Positions 1 through 8,801 of a DNA stretch of 64,000 nt are shown in pieces. A program made the position numbers and the translations under genes. Source of the DNA: Rhizobium ecuadorense. GTDB lineage: Bacteria > Pseudomonadota > Alphaproteobacteria > Rhizobiales > Rhizobiaceae. Under the pieces are notes generated by a model. That model was not told the DNA's origin. It did no database searches and saw only the letters and a list, made by a program, of their open reading frames with translations. Each line of letters begins with the position of its first letter. The first letter of the stretch is position 1. The stretch lies in the NCBI RefSeq assembly GCF_001187535.1, contig NZ_LFIO01001796.1, positions 124,001 to 188,000 of the forward strand. The letters run 5' to 3'.

Positions 1-19
1 TTTACGAAAGGCTTTATGC

Positions 20-1273
20 ATGACCCGTCTTGCCGACCAAGCATGGTTCCGCGACCCGGCTCTCGGCCGGATTCTTCCGCTTCTCAATACCGATGGCGGA
101 GAAGGGCGGGTGGTCGGCGGCGCGGTGCGCAACAGCCTGATGGGCCTGCCGGTCAGCGATATCGACATCGCCACGACGCTGACGCCGGAGATCGTCATGG
201 AGCGCGCGGCGGCGGCCGGCATCAAGGCGGTACCGACAGGCCTGCAGCACGGCACGGTGACGCTCGTCATCGACGGCAAGCCCTTCGAGGTGACGACGCT
301 TCGCACCGACGTCGAGACCGACGGGCGCCACGCGAAGGTCGCTTTCAGCACCGATTGGAAGGCCGATGCCGAGCGGCGGGATCTGACGATCAACGCGCTT
401 TATGCCGATGCCAAGGGCGAGGTAGTGGATCTGGTCGGCGGGCTTGCCGATATCGAGAGGCGCAACATCCGCTTCATCGGTGACGCGGCAAAGCGCATCG
501 CCGAAGATCATCTGCGCATCCTGCGCTTCTTCCGCTTCTTTGCCTATTACGGTTCCGGGCGGCCGGATGCGGAGGGGCTGAAGGCGTGTTCGGCGGCGCG
601 TTCGAAGCTGAAGACGCTGTCGGCGGAACGCGTCTGGTCGGAACTGCGGAAGCTCTTGAGTGCTGCCGATCCCGGCCGGGCGCTGCTGTGGATGCGGCAG
701 GTGGCGGTGCTGACGGAAATCCTGCCGGAATCGGAACGATGGGGGATCGATGCGATCCCTTCGCTGGTCGCCACCGAAAAGGCGCTCGGCTGGACGCCCG
801 ATCCGCTGCTGCGGCTTGCGGCGATCGTGCCGCCCGATGCGGTGCGGCTGGAAGCGCTGGCAGCCCGCCTCAAGCTCTCGAATGCGGAAGCGGCCACCCT
901 CAGGGCCTGGGCAATGGCCGCACCTGTTAATGACGACATGTCGTCGTCGGCCTTCGAACGGCTGCTCTACCGCAACGGCGCCGACGGCATCACGACGCGG
1001 CTGAAGCTGGCGCTCGGCGTGGCGCGTGGCAAGGCTGAAGCGGATTTCGACGAAATGGCGCGGTCGGCGCGGCTCACCAAGCTCCTGGATCAGGCCGCAA
1101 ACTGGAAGAAGCCGCAATTTCCGCTAAACGGCGGCGATGTGATGTCTGCGGGAATCGCCTCAGGCCCGCGCGTCGGCGAACTGCTTGCCGGCCTGGAAAA
1201 CCAGTGGGTAGAGGAAAATTTCGTTTCCGACCGGGCGGCACTGCTCGCCCGGCTACAAGAACGACTGCAATAA
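20..1273 (+). CDS. cca: CCA tRNA nucleotidyltransferase / poly(A) polymerase-type enzyme
   Basis: Protein of 417 residues, a normal length for the alphaproteobacterial class II CCA-adding enzyme or poly(A) polymerase family, which adds or repairs the 3' CCA of tRNA in the cytoplasm. The nucleotidyltransferase head is clear: the GG-A-VR loop at about residues 33-37, the metal-binding D-x-D in SDIDIA at about 47-49, RRDLTINAL near 119, and the neck motif EDHLRILRFFRF near 163. The ATG at 20 follows AAAGG at a usable distance. CCA-adding and poly(A)-adding members cannot be separated by reading alone; CCA addition is likelier in rhizobia. The gene lies at the window edge, so its upstream neighbour is not visible. 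Confidence 0.93.
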   Translation: MTRLADQAWFRDPALGRILPLLNTDGGEGRVVGGAVRNSLMGLPVSDIDIATTLTPEIVMERAAAAGIKAVPTGLQHGTVTLVIDGKPFEVTTLRTDVETDGRHAKVAFSTDWKADAERRDLTINALYADAKGEVVDLVGGLADIERRNIRFIGDAAKRIAEDHLRILRFFRFFAYYGSGRPDAEGLKACSAARSKLKTLSAERVWSELRKLLSAADPGRALLWMRQVAVLTEILPESERWGIDAIPSLVATEKALGWTPDPLLRLAAIVPPDAVRLEALAARLKLSNAEAATLRAWAMAAPVNDDMSSSAFERLLYRNGADGITTRLKLALGVARGKAEADFDEMARSARLTKLLDQAANWKKPQFPLNGGDVMSAGIASGPRVGELLAGLENQWVEENFVSDRAALLARLQERLQ

Positions 1274-1459
1274 TCAGGCGGCGTTGACCTCGTCGCGGAT
1301 GCGAGCCTTGATATTATCCACCATGTTCTCACGGATCGTGGTTTCGCCGTGAGCATTTTTCAGATGTTCGACGGCGCGGCGGACCACCTCGGCGTCGCTA
1401 TCCGCCCGTGTATGCCAAGCGCAGCCCGGGACGAGAGTGCCGCATTCGAAAAGTCGCAT
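1274..1459 (-). CDS. Small DUF1059-like protein
   Basis: A 61-residue protein ending one base after cca on the opposite strand (convergent). The start at 1459 is preferred over an upstream ATG at 1483 because GAGGAGA lies just ahead of it. The N-terminus MRLFECG..VPGC..H and the following acidic helix resemble the short DUF1059 family, whose Cys and His residues could bind a metal. Function is unknown for that family. The assignment rests on length and the Cys/His pattern only. Confidence 0.72.
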   Translation of the reverse strand: MRLFECGTLVPGCAWHTRADSDAEVVRRAVEHLKNAHGETTIRENMVDNIKARIRDEVNAA

Positions 1460-1536
1460 GGTCTTCTCCTCTGTTCGAAACACAAAGACGATCGCGATCT
1501 GACGCGATTTATGAATGTGCGGGGGGAGGGAAGGTT

Positions 1537-1562
1537 CCGGCCGGCATCCATATGCCGGCCGG
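1537..1562. terminator. GC-rich hairpin downstream of the 89-residue gene
   Basis: Perfect 11-bp arms (1537-1547 and 1552-1562) around a 4-base loop, lying 12 bases beyond the stop of the leftward gene at 1574. There is no clear U-run on either side, so it could be an intrinsic terminator of weak type, an mRNA 3' stabiliser, or both. Confidence 0.45.
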
Positions 1563-1573
1563 TAAAGGCCGTG

Positions 1574-1843
1574 TCAGTCGGGCATCGCCCAGGCTTTGTA
1601 GGCATCCGAAAGCTGGCCGGGCATGTTGCTGTTGGCGGCCGCTGCTTCATTCTGCAGCTGTTCCGGCGACTTTCCTCCGGCCAACTGCAGCTTGACCTGC
1701 TCGATGAAGCAGGACAGCGGCAGATCCGAGCCGCTCTTGGCCCGCAGTTTCTCGGCGATGCGCGTCAGAAACTCGGATGTGTCGATCGTACGAGATGTTT
1801 CCTGGGCATCCGTGGACGCGGGCGAACCACTTTGTATCGTCAT
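1574..1843 (-). CDS. Hypothetical 89-residue protein
   Basis: I do not recognise this family. The start at 1843 is chosen because GGAGGA sits at ideal distance; an upstream ATG at 1876 lacks a site. The protein is Ser/Thr-rich for about 25 residues and then helical and moderately charged, with one Cys in a segment LPLSCFIEQVKLQLAGG. No signal peptide or membrane segment is visible. It is transcribed leftward toward the DUF1059-like gene, with a palindromic hairpin between them. Confidence 0.6.
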   Translation of the reverse strand: MTIQSGSPASTDAQETSRTIDTSEFLTRIAEKLRAKSGSDLPLSCFIEQVKLQLAGGKSPEQLQNEAAAANSNMPGQLSDAYKAWAMPD

Positions 1844-1946
1844 GACAATCCTCCTCCGATTGTTACGCACATACATATAAAGTTAGGACGCGCTTAATTT
1901 TCGTGAAGGTCAATCAACTCGAATTTATCGACGAGATATCACAGTC

Positions 1947-2858
1947 TCATGGCCAGCGGACGACAGGAGGCAAGGACGAAAGAATGGATTCAACGTTGCC
2001 GCCGGTCTTCAGGCCGAAGATCGTGCCGCGATCATACAGCAGATTGAATTCGACGTAGCGGCCCCGGCGGATCAATTGTTCGTCACGGTCGGCCTCTGTC
2101 CACAGCTTATTGAAGTTGGAGCGGACAATCTTCGGATAGACCATGGCAAAGGCCCGGCCGACATCGCGGGTGAAGGCGAAATCGGCGTCCCAGCCGCCGG
2201 CGTCCTCGCTCGAATGCAGCCAGTCATAGAAGATGCCGCCAATGCCGCGGCCCTCGTTGCGATGCTTCAGGAAGAAATATTCGTCGCACCAGGCTTTGTA
2301 GGCAGCGTAATCGGCGACGGCATGATTACGGCAGGCGATCTCCATCGCCTTGTGGAAGAGCTGGCTGTCCTCGTCCTCTTGGGTGCGCCGGCGCGACAGC
2401 ACCGGCGTCAGGTCGGCGCCGCCGCCGAACCAGCGGCTCGTGGTGACGACCATGCGGGTGTTCATATGTACAGCCGGAACATTCGGATTGACGGGATGGG
2501 CTATCAAGGAGATGCCCGAGGCCCAGAAACGCGGATCGTCCTTGGCGCCTGGTATCTGCGCCCGGAAGTCCGGGGAGAATTCGCCATGGACGGTGGACGT
2601 GTGGACGCCGACCTTCTCGAAGACCCGGCCCTCCATCATCGACATGCGGCCACCGCCGCCGGCGCCGTTTTCGCGCGACCAGTCCTTGGCGGTGAATCGG
2701 CCGGGCTCCTGATCGGAGAGCGGGCCTTCCAGCTCGTCTTCGAGGGCTTCAAAAGAGGCGCAGATCGTATCGCGCAGTCCTTCGAACCAGCTGCGGGCGG
2801 CAGCCTTCTTCTCTTCGATATCCTCAGGCAAGCCGATCGGCAGTTCCGGTCTTTCCAT
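1947..2858 (-). CDS. hemF: Oxygen-dependent coproporphyrinogen III oxidase
   Basis: Protein of 303 residues, the normal HemF length. It catalyses oxidative decarboxylation of coproporphyrinogen III to protoporphyrinogen IX in cytosolic heme synthesis. Family signatures are visible: the block around HPVNPNVPAVHMNTRM, WFGGGADLTP, the HRNEGRGIGGIFYD region, and a C-terminal GRYVEFNLLYDRGT. The start at 2858 has GGAGG eight bases upstream; the open frame continues further up without a better site. Being oxygen-dependent, it fits an aerobic rhizobium that has an oxygen-limited alternative elsewhere. Confidence 0.96.
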   Translation of the reverse strand: MERPELPIGLPEDIEEKKAAARSWFEGLRDTICASFEALEDELEGPLSDQEPGRFTAKDWSRENGAGGGGRMSMMEGRVFEKVGVHTSTVHGEFSPDFRAQIPGAKDDPRFWASGISLIAHPVNPNVPAVHMNTRMVVTTSRWFGGGADLTPVLSRRRTQEDEDSQLFHKAMEIACRNHAVADYAAYKAWCDEYFFLKHRNEGRGIGGIFYDWLHSSEDAGGWDADFAFTRDVGRAFAMVYPKIVRSNFNKLWTEADRDEQLIRRGRYVEFNLLYDRGTIFGLKTGGNVESILSSLPPVVRWP

Positions 2859-3038
2859 GTCACGCCTCCGGCGGTCGGTATCCGTTAAGGGGTGCGACTC
2901 GCTCATTCCTCGTTGCCGGCCACGTCTAGCAGGTGGCGCCGCTTCTCGCCAAGCCAAGGGCAACGCTGCCCGGCGTTTCCAAGATTCGACTCGCAAATCA
3001 AGTATTTCGATACTACCTTTTCCGAAGAGGTAGGTTTG

Positions 3039-3299
3039 ATGAAAAAAGTTCCAGGACCTCCGTCCTTCGACGGCCTGAAGCGCAGGATAGCAAGACATCG
3101 GGCGGAAACGTCCTCCCGCCGGAAAGACCATTTCGTGCGTGAGACATATTGCCTCGGCCTCCTCGACGCACGCGCCAAAGCGCGCGAATGGTTCGACGAA
3201 TATCCGAAGGCGGCCTACTGGACAGAGGTGGAAAGCTGGCGCCAGCTCGACGGCGACCAGATCGAATTCACGATGCGCCGCCTGCCTTCGGCCGATTGA
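3039..3299 (+). CDS. Conserved-looking hypothetical protein, 86 residues
   Basis: A small basic protein beginning MKKVPGPP, with AGAGG at about eight bases before the ATG at 3039. The body is helical and rich in Arg, Trp and Asp (REWFDEYPKAAYWTEVESWRQL). No signal peptide or membrane segment is seen, and I do not recognise the family. It is divergent from hemF and convergent with the phosphate transporter gene, only three bases from the latter's stop. Codon use matches its neighbours, which supports a real gene. Confidence 0.62.
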   Translation: MKKVPGPPSFDGLKRRIARHRAETSSRRKDHFVRETYCLGLLDARAKAREWFDEYPKAAYWTEVESWRQLDGDQIEFTMRRLPSAD

Positions 3300-3302
3300 C
3301 CG

Positions 3303-4949
3303 TCACTCCGCCGCGGGTCGTACGCGGCTTTCGATCAGCAGACCGCTCTCATCCATGATCGGATGCGCCACCGAGACGATGTGGGCGTTGATACGCTTCA
3401 GGTCGCGCAGCATGTCGAGATGCAGCGAACTCGTCTGCAGGCTGTCGGCGCGGCCGTCGCGCAGGCGTTCGAGATGGCGCTCGGCCGACTGCTTCTCCAT
3501 CCGGCGCACCTCGACCTTTACCTCCATCATCTGCCGCGCGAGATTGAAATCGCGGGTGACGAAGATCGTCTGGGCGACGCGCAGATTGTCGATCGTCAGA
3601 TCGAACAGCTTGCGCAGTTCCTGATGGCCGTCGTCGGAAAATTTCAGGCCGAGCGAGATCTTCTTCGCCACCTGTTCCCGCAAGCCTTTCTCGATGATGT
3701 CGCCCATATGTTCGAGATTAATCGCGTAGTCGATGACGACGATCGAGCGGCGGGCGTTCTCGTCGGTGAGACCCTCGCGGCCGAGCTTCGAGAGATAGAC
3801 CTTCACTGCCTGCTGCAGCCGGTCGACGCGCTCTTCGAGAGCCGGGATTTCGGCAAGCTTGCCGGCATCATTCTGCTCGAAGGCTTCGGAGACCCTGACC
3901 AGCATGCGCTCGATGAGGTCGCCGACGCCGAGCACTTCGCGGGTGGCGCTGGTCAGGGCAATGACGGGTGTCGAAAGCTCCTGCGTGTCGAGATATTTCG
4001 GGGCGTTGTCAGGCTCGGCCTGATCCGGCACCAGCCGGGCCATCAGGGTGGCGAGCGGCCGGGAGAATGGCCAGGCGAGGGCTGCCAGCAGAAGATTGAA
4101 GGCGAGATGCGCATCGACCGGCAGCTTGGCCGGACCGAAGGGCAGCATCTGGATGAGTTCGGCGCCATAGCCCGCCAGCGGCAGGGCGATGAAGCAGCCG
4201 AGCGCGCGCACCGCGAGGTTGCCGAGAGTGACGCGCCGCGCCGAAACCGGGCCGGACAATGTCGCAATGACAGGCGGGATCGCGCCGCCGAGATTGGCGC
4301 CGAGCACGAGAACGATGACAAGTTCGGCCGAAACCAGACCCGCCGAGGCGAGCGACAGGATTAGCACCACCACAGCCAGGCTCGAGGAGGAGAGGAAGGC
4401 AAGAGCTGCCGAGAAGAGCAGCGCCACGGGCAGCGCCCCGTCCAGAAGGCCGATAAATGCGGCGAGAGCCGGGGAGGCGCGCATCGGTTCCGTCGCGAGG
4501 CCGAGCAGATGCAGCGACAGCAGCATCAGACCGATGCCGATCAGTGCCGCGCCGCCGCCCTGGCGGGTGCTGGAGCGGCCGCGGTAAAGCACGATGCCGG
4601 CCAGGATCAGCAACGGAGAGAGCCATTCGATGCCGGTGGCGACGATCCAGGCGGTGATCGCCGTGCCGACATTGGCGCCGAGCAGGACGATCTGCGCCAT
4701 GCGCGGCTTGATCAGGTCACGTTCGACGAAGGATGCTGTCATCAGCGCGGTTGCCGTCGAACTCTGCAGCGCGATGGTCGCCACCAGTCCCGACAGAAAG
4801 GACCGGAAACCACCGCGCGTGCCGCTCGCCAGACCTGCTCTCAGCCGTGCGCCGAAGGCCCTGGACACGCCGTCCTTCACCTGCGCGAGGCCGAACAGCA
4901 GTAAAGCCACGGCGCCGAACAGGTTGATCATGATGACTGTGGAATCCAT
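3303..4949 (-). CDS. Na+/phosphate cotransporter family protein with PhoU domain
   Basis: Protein of 548 residues. The N-terminal two thirds is a membrane domain of about eight or nine hydrophobic segments with the QSS-T signature of Na/Pi cotransporters (ALQSSTATALMTASF near residue 62) and paired GAN-G motifs (GANVGTAITAW, GANLGGAIPPV). A second Ser-rich segment LSSSSLAVVV probably corresponds to the inverted repeat copy. The C-terminal 200 residues form PhoU-like helices. Known members take up phosphate with sodium across the inner membrane, or may export phosphate. No pho box was identified upstream. Confidence 0.9.
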   Translation of the reverse strand: MDSTVIMINLFGAVALLLFGLAQVKDGVSRAFGARLRAGLASGTRGGFRSFLSGLVATIALQSSTATALMTASFVERDLIKPRMAQIVLLGANVGTAITAWIVATGIEWLSPLLILAGIVLYRGRSSTRQGGGAALIGIGLMLLSLHLLGLATEPMRASPALAAFIGLLDGALPVALLFSAALAFLSSSSLAVVVLILSLASAGLVSAELVIVLVLGANLGGAIPPVIATLSGPVSARRVTLGNLAVRALGCFIALPLAGYGAELIQMLPFGPAKLPVDAHLAFNLLLAALAWPFSRPLATLMARLVPDQAEPDNAPKYLDTQELSTPVIALTSATREVLGVGDLIERMLVRVSEAFEQNDAGKLAEIPALEERVDRLQQAVKVYLSKLGREGLTDENARRSIVVIDYAINLEHMGDIIEKGLREQVAKKISLGLKFSDDGHQELRKLFDLTIDNLRVAQTIFVTRDFNLARQMMEVKVEVRRMEKQSAERHLERLRDGRADSLQTSSLHLDMLRDLKRINAHIVSVAHPIMDESGLLIESRVRPAAE

Positions 4950-5164
4950 TTTCTTGCTTTTATTCTTCTTTCATCTGCCTTTGAGAGGGGTAGGCTTGGG
5001 TGTAGCCTACCAAACTGTTGAAATTATGGAGGCTATACGATATGTTTGTTTGCTCGGCTAATAAATATAGACCGATTTGGCGCGGATTGACAACGTCATT
5101 TTCCGACACGGTCCGGAGCTGATCGGCTATTTCGCCGACGCCGGTGCCGGTCAAGCCCAGACGG

Positions 5165-5626
5165 TCAACTCCAGACGGTCTGGCGCATCGCTTCGCTGAC
5201 GATCATCGCGGCCGAAACGGCGATGTTGATCGAACGCTGGCCCTCGACCATCGGGATCAGGATGCGGGCATCCGCCTTCTCATGCACATGATCCGGCACC
5301 CCGGCGCTTTCGCGGCCGAAAAGCAGGATGTCGCTGGGGTGGAAGGCAAAATCGGTGTAGCGGTCGGCCGCCTTGGTCGAGGCTAGGATCAGGCGGCGGC
5401 CGGTCGTGGCGCGCCACGCCTCGAAGCGATCCCAGTTGACATGGCGGGTCAGCGCAGCGGCGGCGATATAGTCCATGCCCGAGCGTTTCAGGTTGCGGTC
5501 GGAAACGTCGAAGCCGGCCGGTTCGATCAGATCGACCGCAAAGCCGAGGCAGGCGGCAAGTCGCAGGATCGTGCCGGTATTGCCCGGAATATCCGGCTGG
5601 TAGAGTGCCAATCTGAGGTCCGTCAT
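5165..5626 (-). CDS. trmL: tRNA (cytidine/uridine-34 2'-O) methyltransferase
   Basis: Protein of 153 residues, typical for TrmL, the small SPOUT-fold enzyme that 2'-O-methylates the wobble base of tRNA-Leu isoacceptors using S-adenosylmethionine. The characteristic SPOUT segments are present: NTGTILRLAACLG near residue 16, the LFGRESAG knot motif, ILIPM, and RSINIAVSAAMI near the C-terminus. The predicted start MTDLRLALYQP is standard for the family. It is divergent from the ABC exporter unit to the right, with 385 bases between. Confidence 0.93.
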   Translation of the reverse strand: MTDLRLALYQPDIPGNTGTILRLAACLGFAVDLIEPAGFDVSDRNLKRSGMDYIAAAALTRHVNWDRFEAWRATTGRRLILASTKAADRYTDFAFHPSDILLFGRESAGVPDHVHEKADARILIPMVEGQRSINIAVSAAMIVSEAMRQTVWS

Positions 5627-5796
5627 CGCGCCGCTTATTTTCGTTGGGACGCGTGAGACCTAAAGCAACTGCCTTTTCGCCGCAACAGGGCGCGTTTTGG
5701 CCCGGAAACATTCAGTTTACGCCATTATGGGGCTGGAAATTTCGCAATTTTCGCGTTATCCATGCACAACTTCAATCGCCAGCAGGGAGGGCCGTC

Positions 5797-5862
5797 ATGA
5801 ATATTTTGCTCGCTATGCGCTTTCCCGCCGTGATGCCGATTAAGGCGACGCGGCGCCGCTAG
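5797..5862 (+). CDS. Possible 21-residue peptide / leader ORF
   Basis: A short ORF (MNILLAMRFPAVMPIK then ATRRR) with a strong Shine-Dalgarno, AGGGAGG, six bases before its ATG. It lies in the leader region of the ABC exporter gene starting at 6012. The basic C-terminus RRR could stall ribosomes or be a small membrane-active peptide. I do not recognise it. It may be a chance ORF, but its ribosome-binding site is better than that of the gene downstream. Confidence 0.4.
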   Translation: MNILLAMRFPAVMPIKATRRR

Positions 5863-5982
5863 GGCGCATTTCTTCCCTGAATCTCCCTTTTTGATCCATT
5901 GTGCGGCTGCTTCAGCCTCGCCCCTTGAACGTTCGGTTCCCATATGTGCATGCAGTGCGCCGGGATGGCGCGAAGCCGGGAG

Positions 5983-6002
5983 CCGAAACGCTGACGTTTC
6001 GG
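5983..6002 (+). promoter_or_regulatory. Hairpin overlapping the ABC exporter Shine-Dalgarno
   Basis: Perfect 8-bp arms (5983-5990 and 5995-6002) around loop CTGA. The right arm ends inside the GGAG that serves the ATG at 6012, so folding could hide the ribosome-binding site. Together with the short ORF at 5797 it suggests translational control of the exporter. This is inference only. Confidence 0.4.
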
Positions 6003-6011
6003 AGCAATTTC

Positions 6012-7868
6012 ATGTTTGGCTGGTTCGAACAGCGACTCAATCCCTTTCCGAGCGAGGAGCCCATCGCTCCGCCGAAGGGTCTGTTTGCCTTTTGCTGGCA
6101 CTACAGCAAACCGGCAGCGCCCTGGCTCGGCCTGATGGCCGTGCTGACGGCGCTGATCGCCGTCGGCGAAGTGGCGCTCTTCCAGTTCCTCGGCGATATC
6201 GTCGACTGGTTGACCAATGCCGACCGCGCCACCTTCCTTGAGACGGAAGGCCACAAGCTGTTCTGGATGGCGGCGCTGGTGCTGATCGGCCTGCCGCTGA
6301 CGGCCGGCCTCGATTCCCTCATCATGCACCAGATGCTGCTCGGCAATTATCCGATGAGCGCCCGCTGGCAGATGCATCGCTTCCTGCTGCGCCACAGCAT
6401 GACATTCTTCGCCAACGAGTTTGCCGGGCGTGTGGCGACCAAGGTGATGCAGACCTCGCTGGCGGTGCGCGAGACGGTGATGAAGATCCTCGACGTCTTC
6501 GTCTATGTCGTGACGTACTTCCTGACGATGATCATCGTCATCGCAGCTGCCGATTGGCGGCTGATGATCCCGATCCTCGTCTGGCTCGCCGTCTATATCA
6601 GCATCGTCGCCTATTTCGTGCCGCGGCTTCGCAAGATCGCGGCGGCGCAAGCAGATGCGCGCTCGATGATGACGGGGCGCGTGGTCGACAGCTATACGAA
6701 TATCGCCACCGTCAAGCTGTTTTCGCATGCCGGCCGCGAGGAGGTCTATGCCAGGGAAGGCATGGACGAGTTCCTGCAGACCGTACACAAGCAGATGCGC
6801 AAGGTGACGCTCTTCCACATCAGCGTCTACCTGAACAACTGCATCGCGCTCTTCGTCGTCTCGGGCATGTCGATCTGGTTCTGGCTGAACGGGGCGATCT
6901 CGGTCGGTGCGATTGCCATCGCCATCGGTCTTGCTATGCGCGTCAACGGTATGTCGCAATGGATCATGTGGGAAGTCTCGGCGCTGTTCGAGAATATCGG
7001 CACGGTCTATGACGGCATGGAGATGATGAGCAAACAGCACGACATCGTCGATAAGCCGGACGCTCCTCCCATGACGGCGAAAAAGGGCGCGATCCACTAC
7101 GACCGCATCCGCTTCCACTACGGCAAGAGCAAGGGTGTCATCGACAACCTGTCGCTCGACATCAAGGCGGGCGAGAAGGTCGGTCTCGTCGGCCGCTCCG
7201 GCGCCGGCAAGACGACGCTGATGAACCTGCTGCTGCGCTTCTACGATCTGGAGGGCGGCCGCATCACCATCGACGGGCAGGACATATCAGGCGTCTCGCA
7301 GGAAAGCCTGCGCTCCCTGGTCGGCGTGGTGACGCAGGACACCTCGCTGCTGCATCGCTCGATCCGCGACAACATCGCCTATGGCCGTCCCGAGGCCTCG
7401 GATGCAGAGATCACCGAGGCCGCCAAGCGCGCGAATGCCTGGGAGTTCGTCGAAGGGCTCGTCGACATGCAGGGCCGCCAGGGGCTGGACGCGCAGGTCG
7501 GCGAACGCGGCGTCAAGCTGTCCGGCGGCCAGCGGCAGCGCATCGCGATCGCCCGGGTCTTCCTGAAGGACGCGCCGATCCTGGTGCTCGACGAGGCGAC
7601 TTCGGCGCTCGATTCGGAAGTCGAGGCGGCGATTCAGGAAAACCTCTTCGCCCTGATGGAGGGCAAGACGGTCATCGCGATCGCCCACCGGCTGTCGACG
7701 CTGACGGAGATGGACCGGCTGATCGTGCTCGACAAGGGCCGGATCATCGAGGCCGGCTCCCACGGCGAACTGATCGGGAGCGGCGGCATCTACGCCGACC
7801 TCTGGAACCGCCAGTCCGGCGGCTTCCTCTCCGATCACGCCGAGGAGGCGGAAGAGGCGGCGGAATGA
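6012..7868 (+). CDS. ABC exporter, fused permease-ATPase half transporter (first of two)
   Basis: Protein of 618 residues with an N-terminal type IV exporter membrane domain (about six segments, residues 40-320) and a C-terminal ATPase. The ATPase shows Walker A GRSGAGKTT, Q-loop VVTQDTS, signature LSGGQRQR, Walker B ILVLDEATSALDSE and the H-loop AHRLS. Half transporters of this type act as dimers in the inner membrane and export lipids, drugs or peptides; the substrate cannot be told from sequence. The start at 6012 has GGAG upstream. The paralogue at 8964 is very similar in the ATPase, so the two may form a heterodimer. Confidence 0.93.
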   Translation: MFGWFEQRLNPFPSEEPIAPPKGLFAFCWHYSKPAAPWLGLMAVLTALIAVGEVALFQFLGDIVDWLTNADRATFLETEGHKLFWMAALVLIGLPLTAGLDSLIMHQMLLGNYPMSARWQMHRFLLRHSMTFFANEFAGRVATKVMQTSLAVRETVMKILDVFVYVVTYFLTMIIVIAAADWRLMIPILVWLAVYISIVAYFVPRLRKIAAAQADARSMMTGRVVDSYTNIATVKLFSHAGREEVYAREGMDEFLQTVHKQMRKVTLFHISVYLNNCIALFVVSGMSIWFWLNGAISVGAIAIAIGLAMRVNGMSQWIMWEVSALFENIGTVYDGMEMMSKQHDIVDKPDAPPMTAKKGAIHYDRIRFHYGKSKGVIDNLSLDIKAGEKVGLVGRSGAGKTTLMNLLLRFYDLEGGRITIDGQDISGVSQESLRSLVGVVTQDTSLLHRSIRDNIAYGRPEASDAEITEAAKRANAWEFVEGLVDMQGRQGLDAQVGERGVKLSGGQRQRIAIARVFLKDAPILVLDEATSALDSEVEAAIQENLFALMEGKTVIAIAHRLSTLTEMDRLIVLDKGRIIEAGSHGELIGSGGIYADLWNRQSGGFLSDHAEEAEEAAE

Positions 7869-7900
7869 TAGATGGCTCTCCCGGCGGAAGCGGGGAGGGC

Positions 7901-7927
7901 TTCTTAACAGTTGAGAACAGTTAAGAA
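7901..7927. promoter_or_regulatory. Near-perfect palindrome, probable ParD operator
   Basis: A 27-base inverted repeat with outer arms TTCTTAAC and GTTAAGAA and inner GTT/AAC around a central GAG. It ends 39 bases before the parD start, where the promoter should lie. ParD-type ribbon-helix-helix antitoxins commonly autoregulate from such sites. It is AT-rich and lacks a U-run, so it is unlikely to be a terminator for the exporter. Confidence 0.6.
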
Positions 7928-7966
7928 GCTGTGGTACATTTGCTGATCCCAGCGAGGAATGTGCTT

Positions 7967-8236
7967 ATGGCGACCGTAACGATCTCATTGCCCGACAGCC
8001 TCAAGGCTTTTGTCGAAAGCCAGATGGCCAGCAAGGGCTATGGCAATGTCAGCGAATATTTCCGGGGCCTCGTTCGGGATGCGCAGGAGCGCGAAAACGA
8101 GGCGCGGCTTGAGGCCTTGCTGCTCGAGGGCCTGGCATCTGGGGACGCCGTTGAGGCAACGCCCGCATTCTGGAGCGATCTGAGGAAGGAAGCCGCGCAG
8201 TTGCTGGCAGCGCAGAGCAAGAACAAGTCGCCATGA
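7967..8236 (+). CDS. parD: ParD-family antitoxin
   Basis: An 89-residue protein beginning MATVTISLPDSLKAFVESQM, the ribbon-helix-helix N-terminus of ParD antitoxins, with GYGNVSEYFRGLVRD forming the helices and a charged C-terminal tail that would wrap the toxin. The start at 7967 has GAGGA upstream; an earlier in-frame start at 7931 has no site. The gene overlaps the toxin start by four bases (ATGA), the usual translational coupling. A palindrome upstream is the probable autoregulatory operator. Confidence 0.9.
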   Translation: MATVTISLPDSLKAFVESQMASKGYGNVSEYFRGLVRDAQERENEARLEALLLEGLASGDAVEATPAFWSDLRKEAAQLLAAQSKNKSP

Positions 8237-8547
8237 AGCTTGCCGTCAAACCGGCAGCTCGCGACGATATGTTGTTGCAGCTTTCCTATCTTGCGGAGCG
8301 TGGCGGAGAGGAACTCGGTCTGCGGTTTCTGCATGCCGCCGAACAGTCTTTCGTGCGTCTTCTCGAATATCCGAATTCTGGCACGCCGAAGACATTCGGC
8401 AATTCAAAACTGGCGTGCATAAGATCGTGGCCCGTTCCGGGTTTCGAGGATATTCGCGCCTATTATACCGTGGAACATGAATCGGTTACGATCTTGCGCG
8501 TTCTGCACGGCCGTCGGGATGTTGTAGGTATTCTCGGCGGGAATTGA
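8233..8547 (+). CDS. parE: ParE/RelE-superfamily toxin
   Basis: A 104-residue protein with the ParE pattern: KPAARDDMLLQLSYLAERGG, a helix pair, a GTPK segment, RSWPVPGFEDIRAYYTVE and the C-terminal ILRVLHGRRDV. Known ParE toxins poison DNA gyrase while RelE relatives cleave mRNA on the ribosome; this family placement favours ParE. It is coupled to parD by a four-base overlap. The module lies between two paralogous ABC exporter genes. Confidence 0.88.
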   Translation: MKLAVKPAARDDMLLQLSYLAERGGEELGLRFLHAAEQSFVRLLEYPNSGTPKTFGNSKLACIRSWPVPGFEDIRAYYTVEHESVTILRVLHGRRDVVGILGGN

Positions 8548-8570
8548 TGCCGCGCTTGCTCTGCGGCGGT

Positions 8571-8801
8571 TCAAAGACTGTCGGCCCAGTCGATGACGCG
8601 GTCATGTTCGACGAGGATGATGGTGTTGGCGGCGGCCAGCGTGCGCAGCGCGGCGATGCGGCGGTGCTCCTCCTGGTCGAGCCAGGCGGAAACGGCCTCG
8701 GTGACGATTTCGTCGCGCGGCAATGCCAGGTCGAGAGCCAGGGCATCGAGCCTTTCCGCGAGCGGAAGCGGAATATGCGCATCGAGCATTTTCGTTTCCA
8801 T
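8571..8801 (-). CDS. Orphan ribbon-helix-helix antitoxin-like protein
   Basis: A 76-residue protein with a CopG-type pattern: a short strand (DAHIPLPLAERLDALALDL) followed by helices ending EAVSAWLDQEEHRR, and a C-terminus VIDWADSL that resembles the toxin-binding tail of RHH antitoxins paired with ParE. GGAGAGAAGG precedes the ATG at 8801. No toxin gene follows on this strand; instead it runs convergently into parE, 24 bases away. It may be a solitary regulator, a relic of a second module, or a cross-acting antitoxin. Confidence 0.68.
   Translation of the reverse strand: METKMLDAHIPLPLAERLDALALDLALPRDEIVTEAVSAWLDQEEHRRIAALRTLAAANTIILVEHDRVIDWADSL

Noticed and set aside
5859..7118. A 419-codon frame antisense to the first ABC exporter
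   Set aside because: Same cause: complementary strand of a well-supported gene, composition dominated by His, Asp and Arg, no motif.
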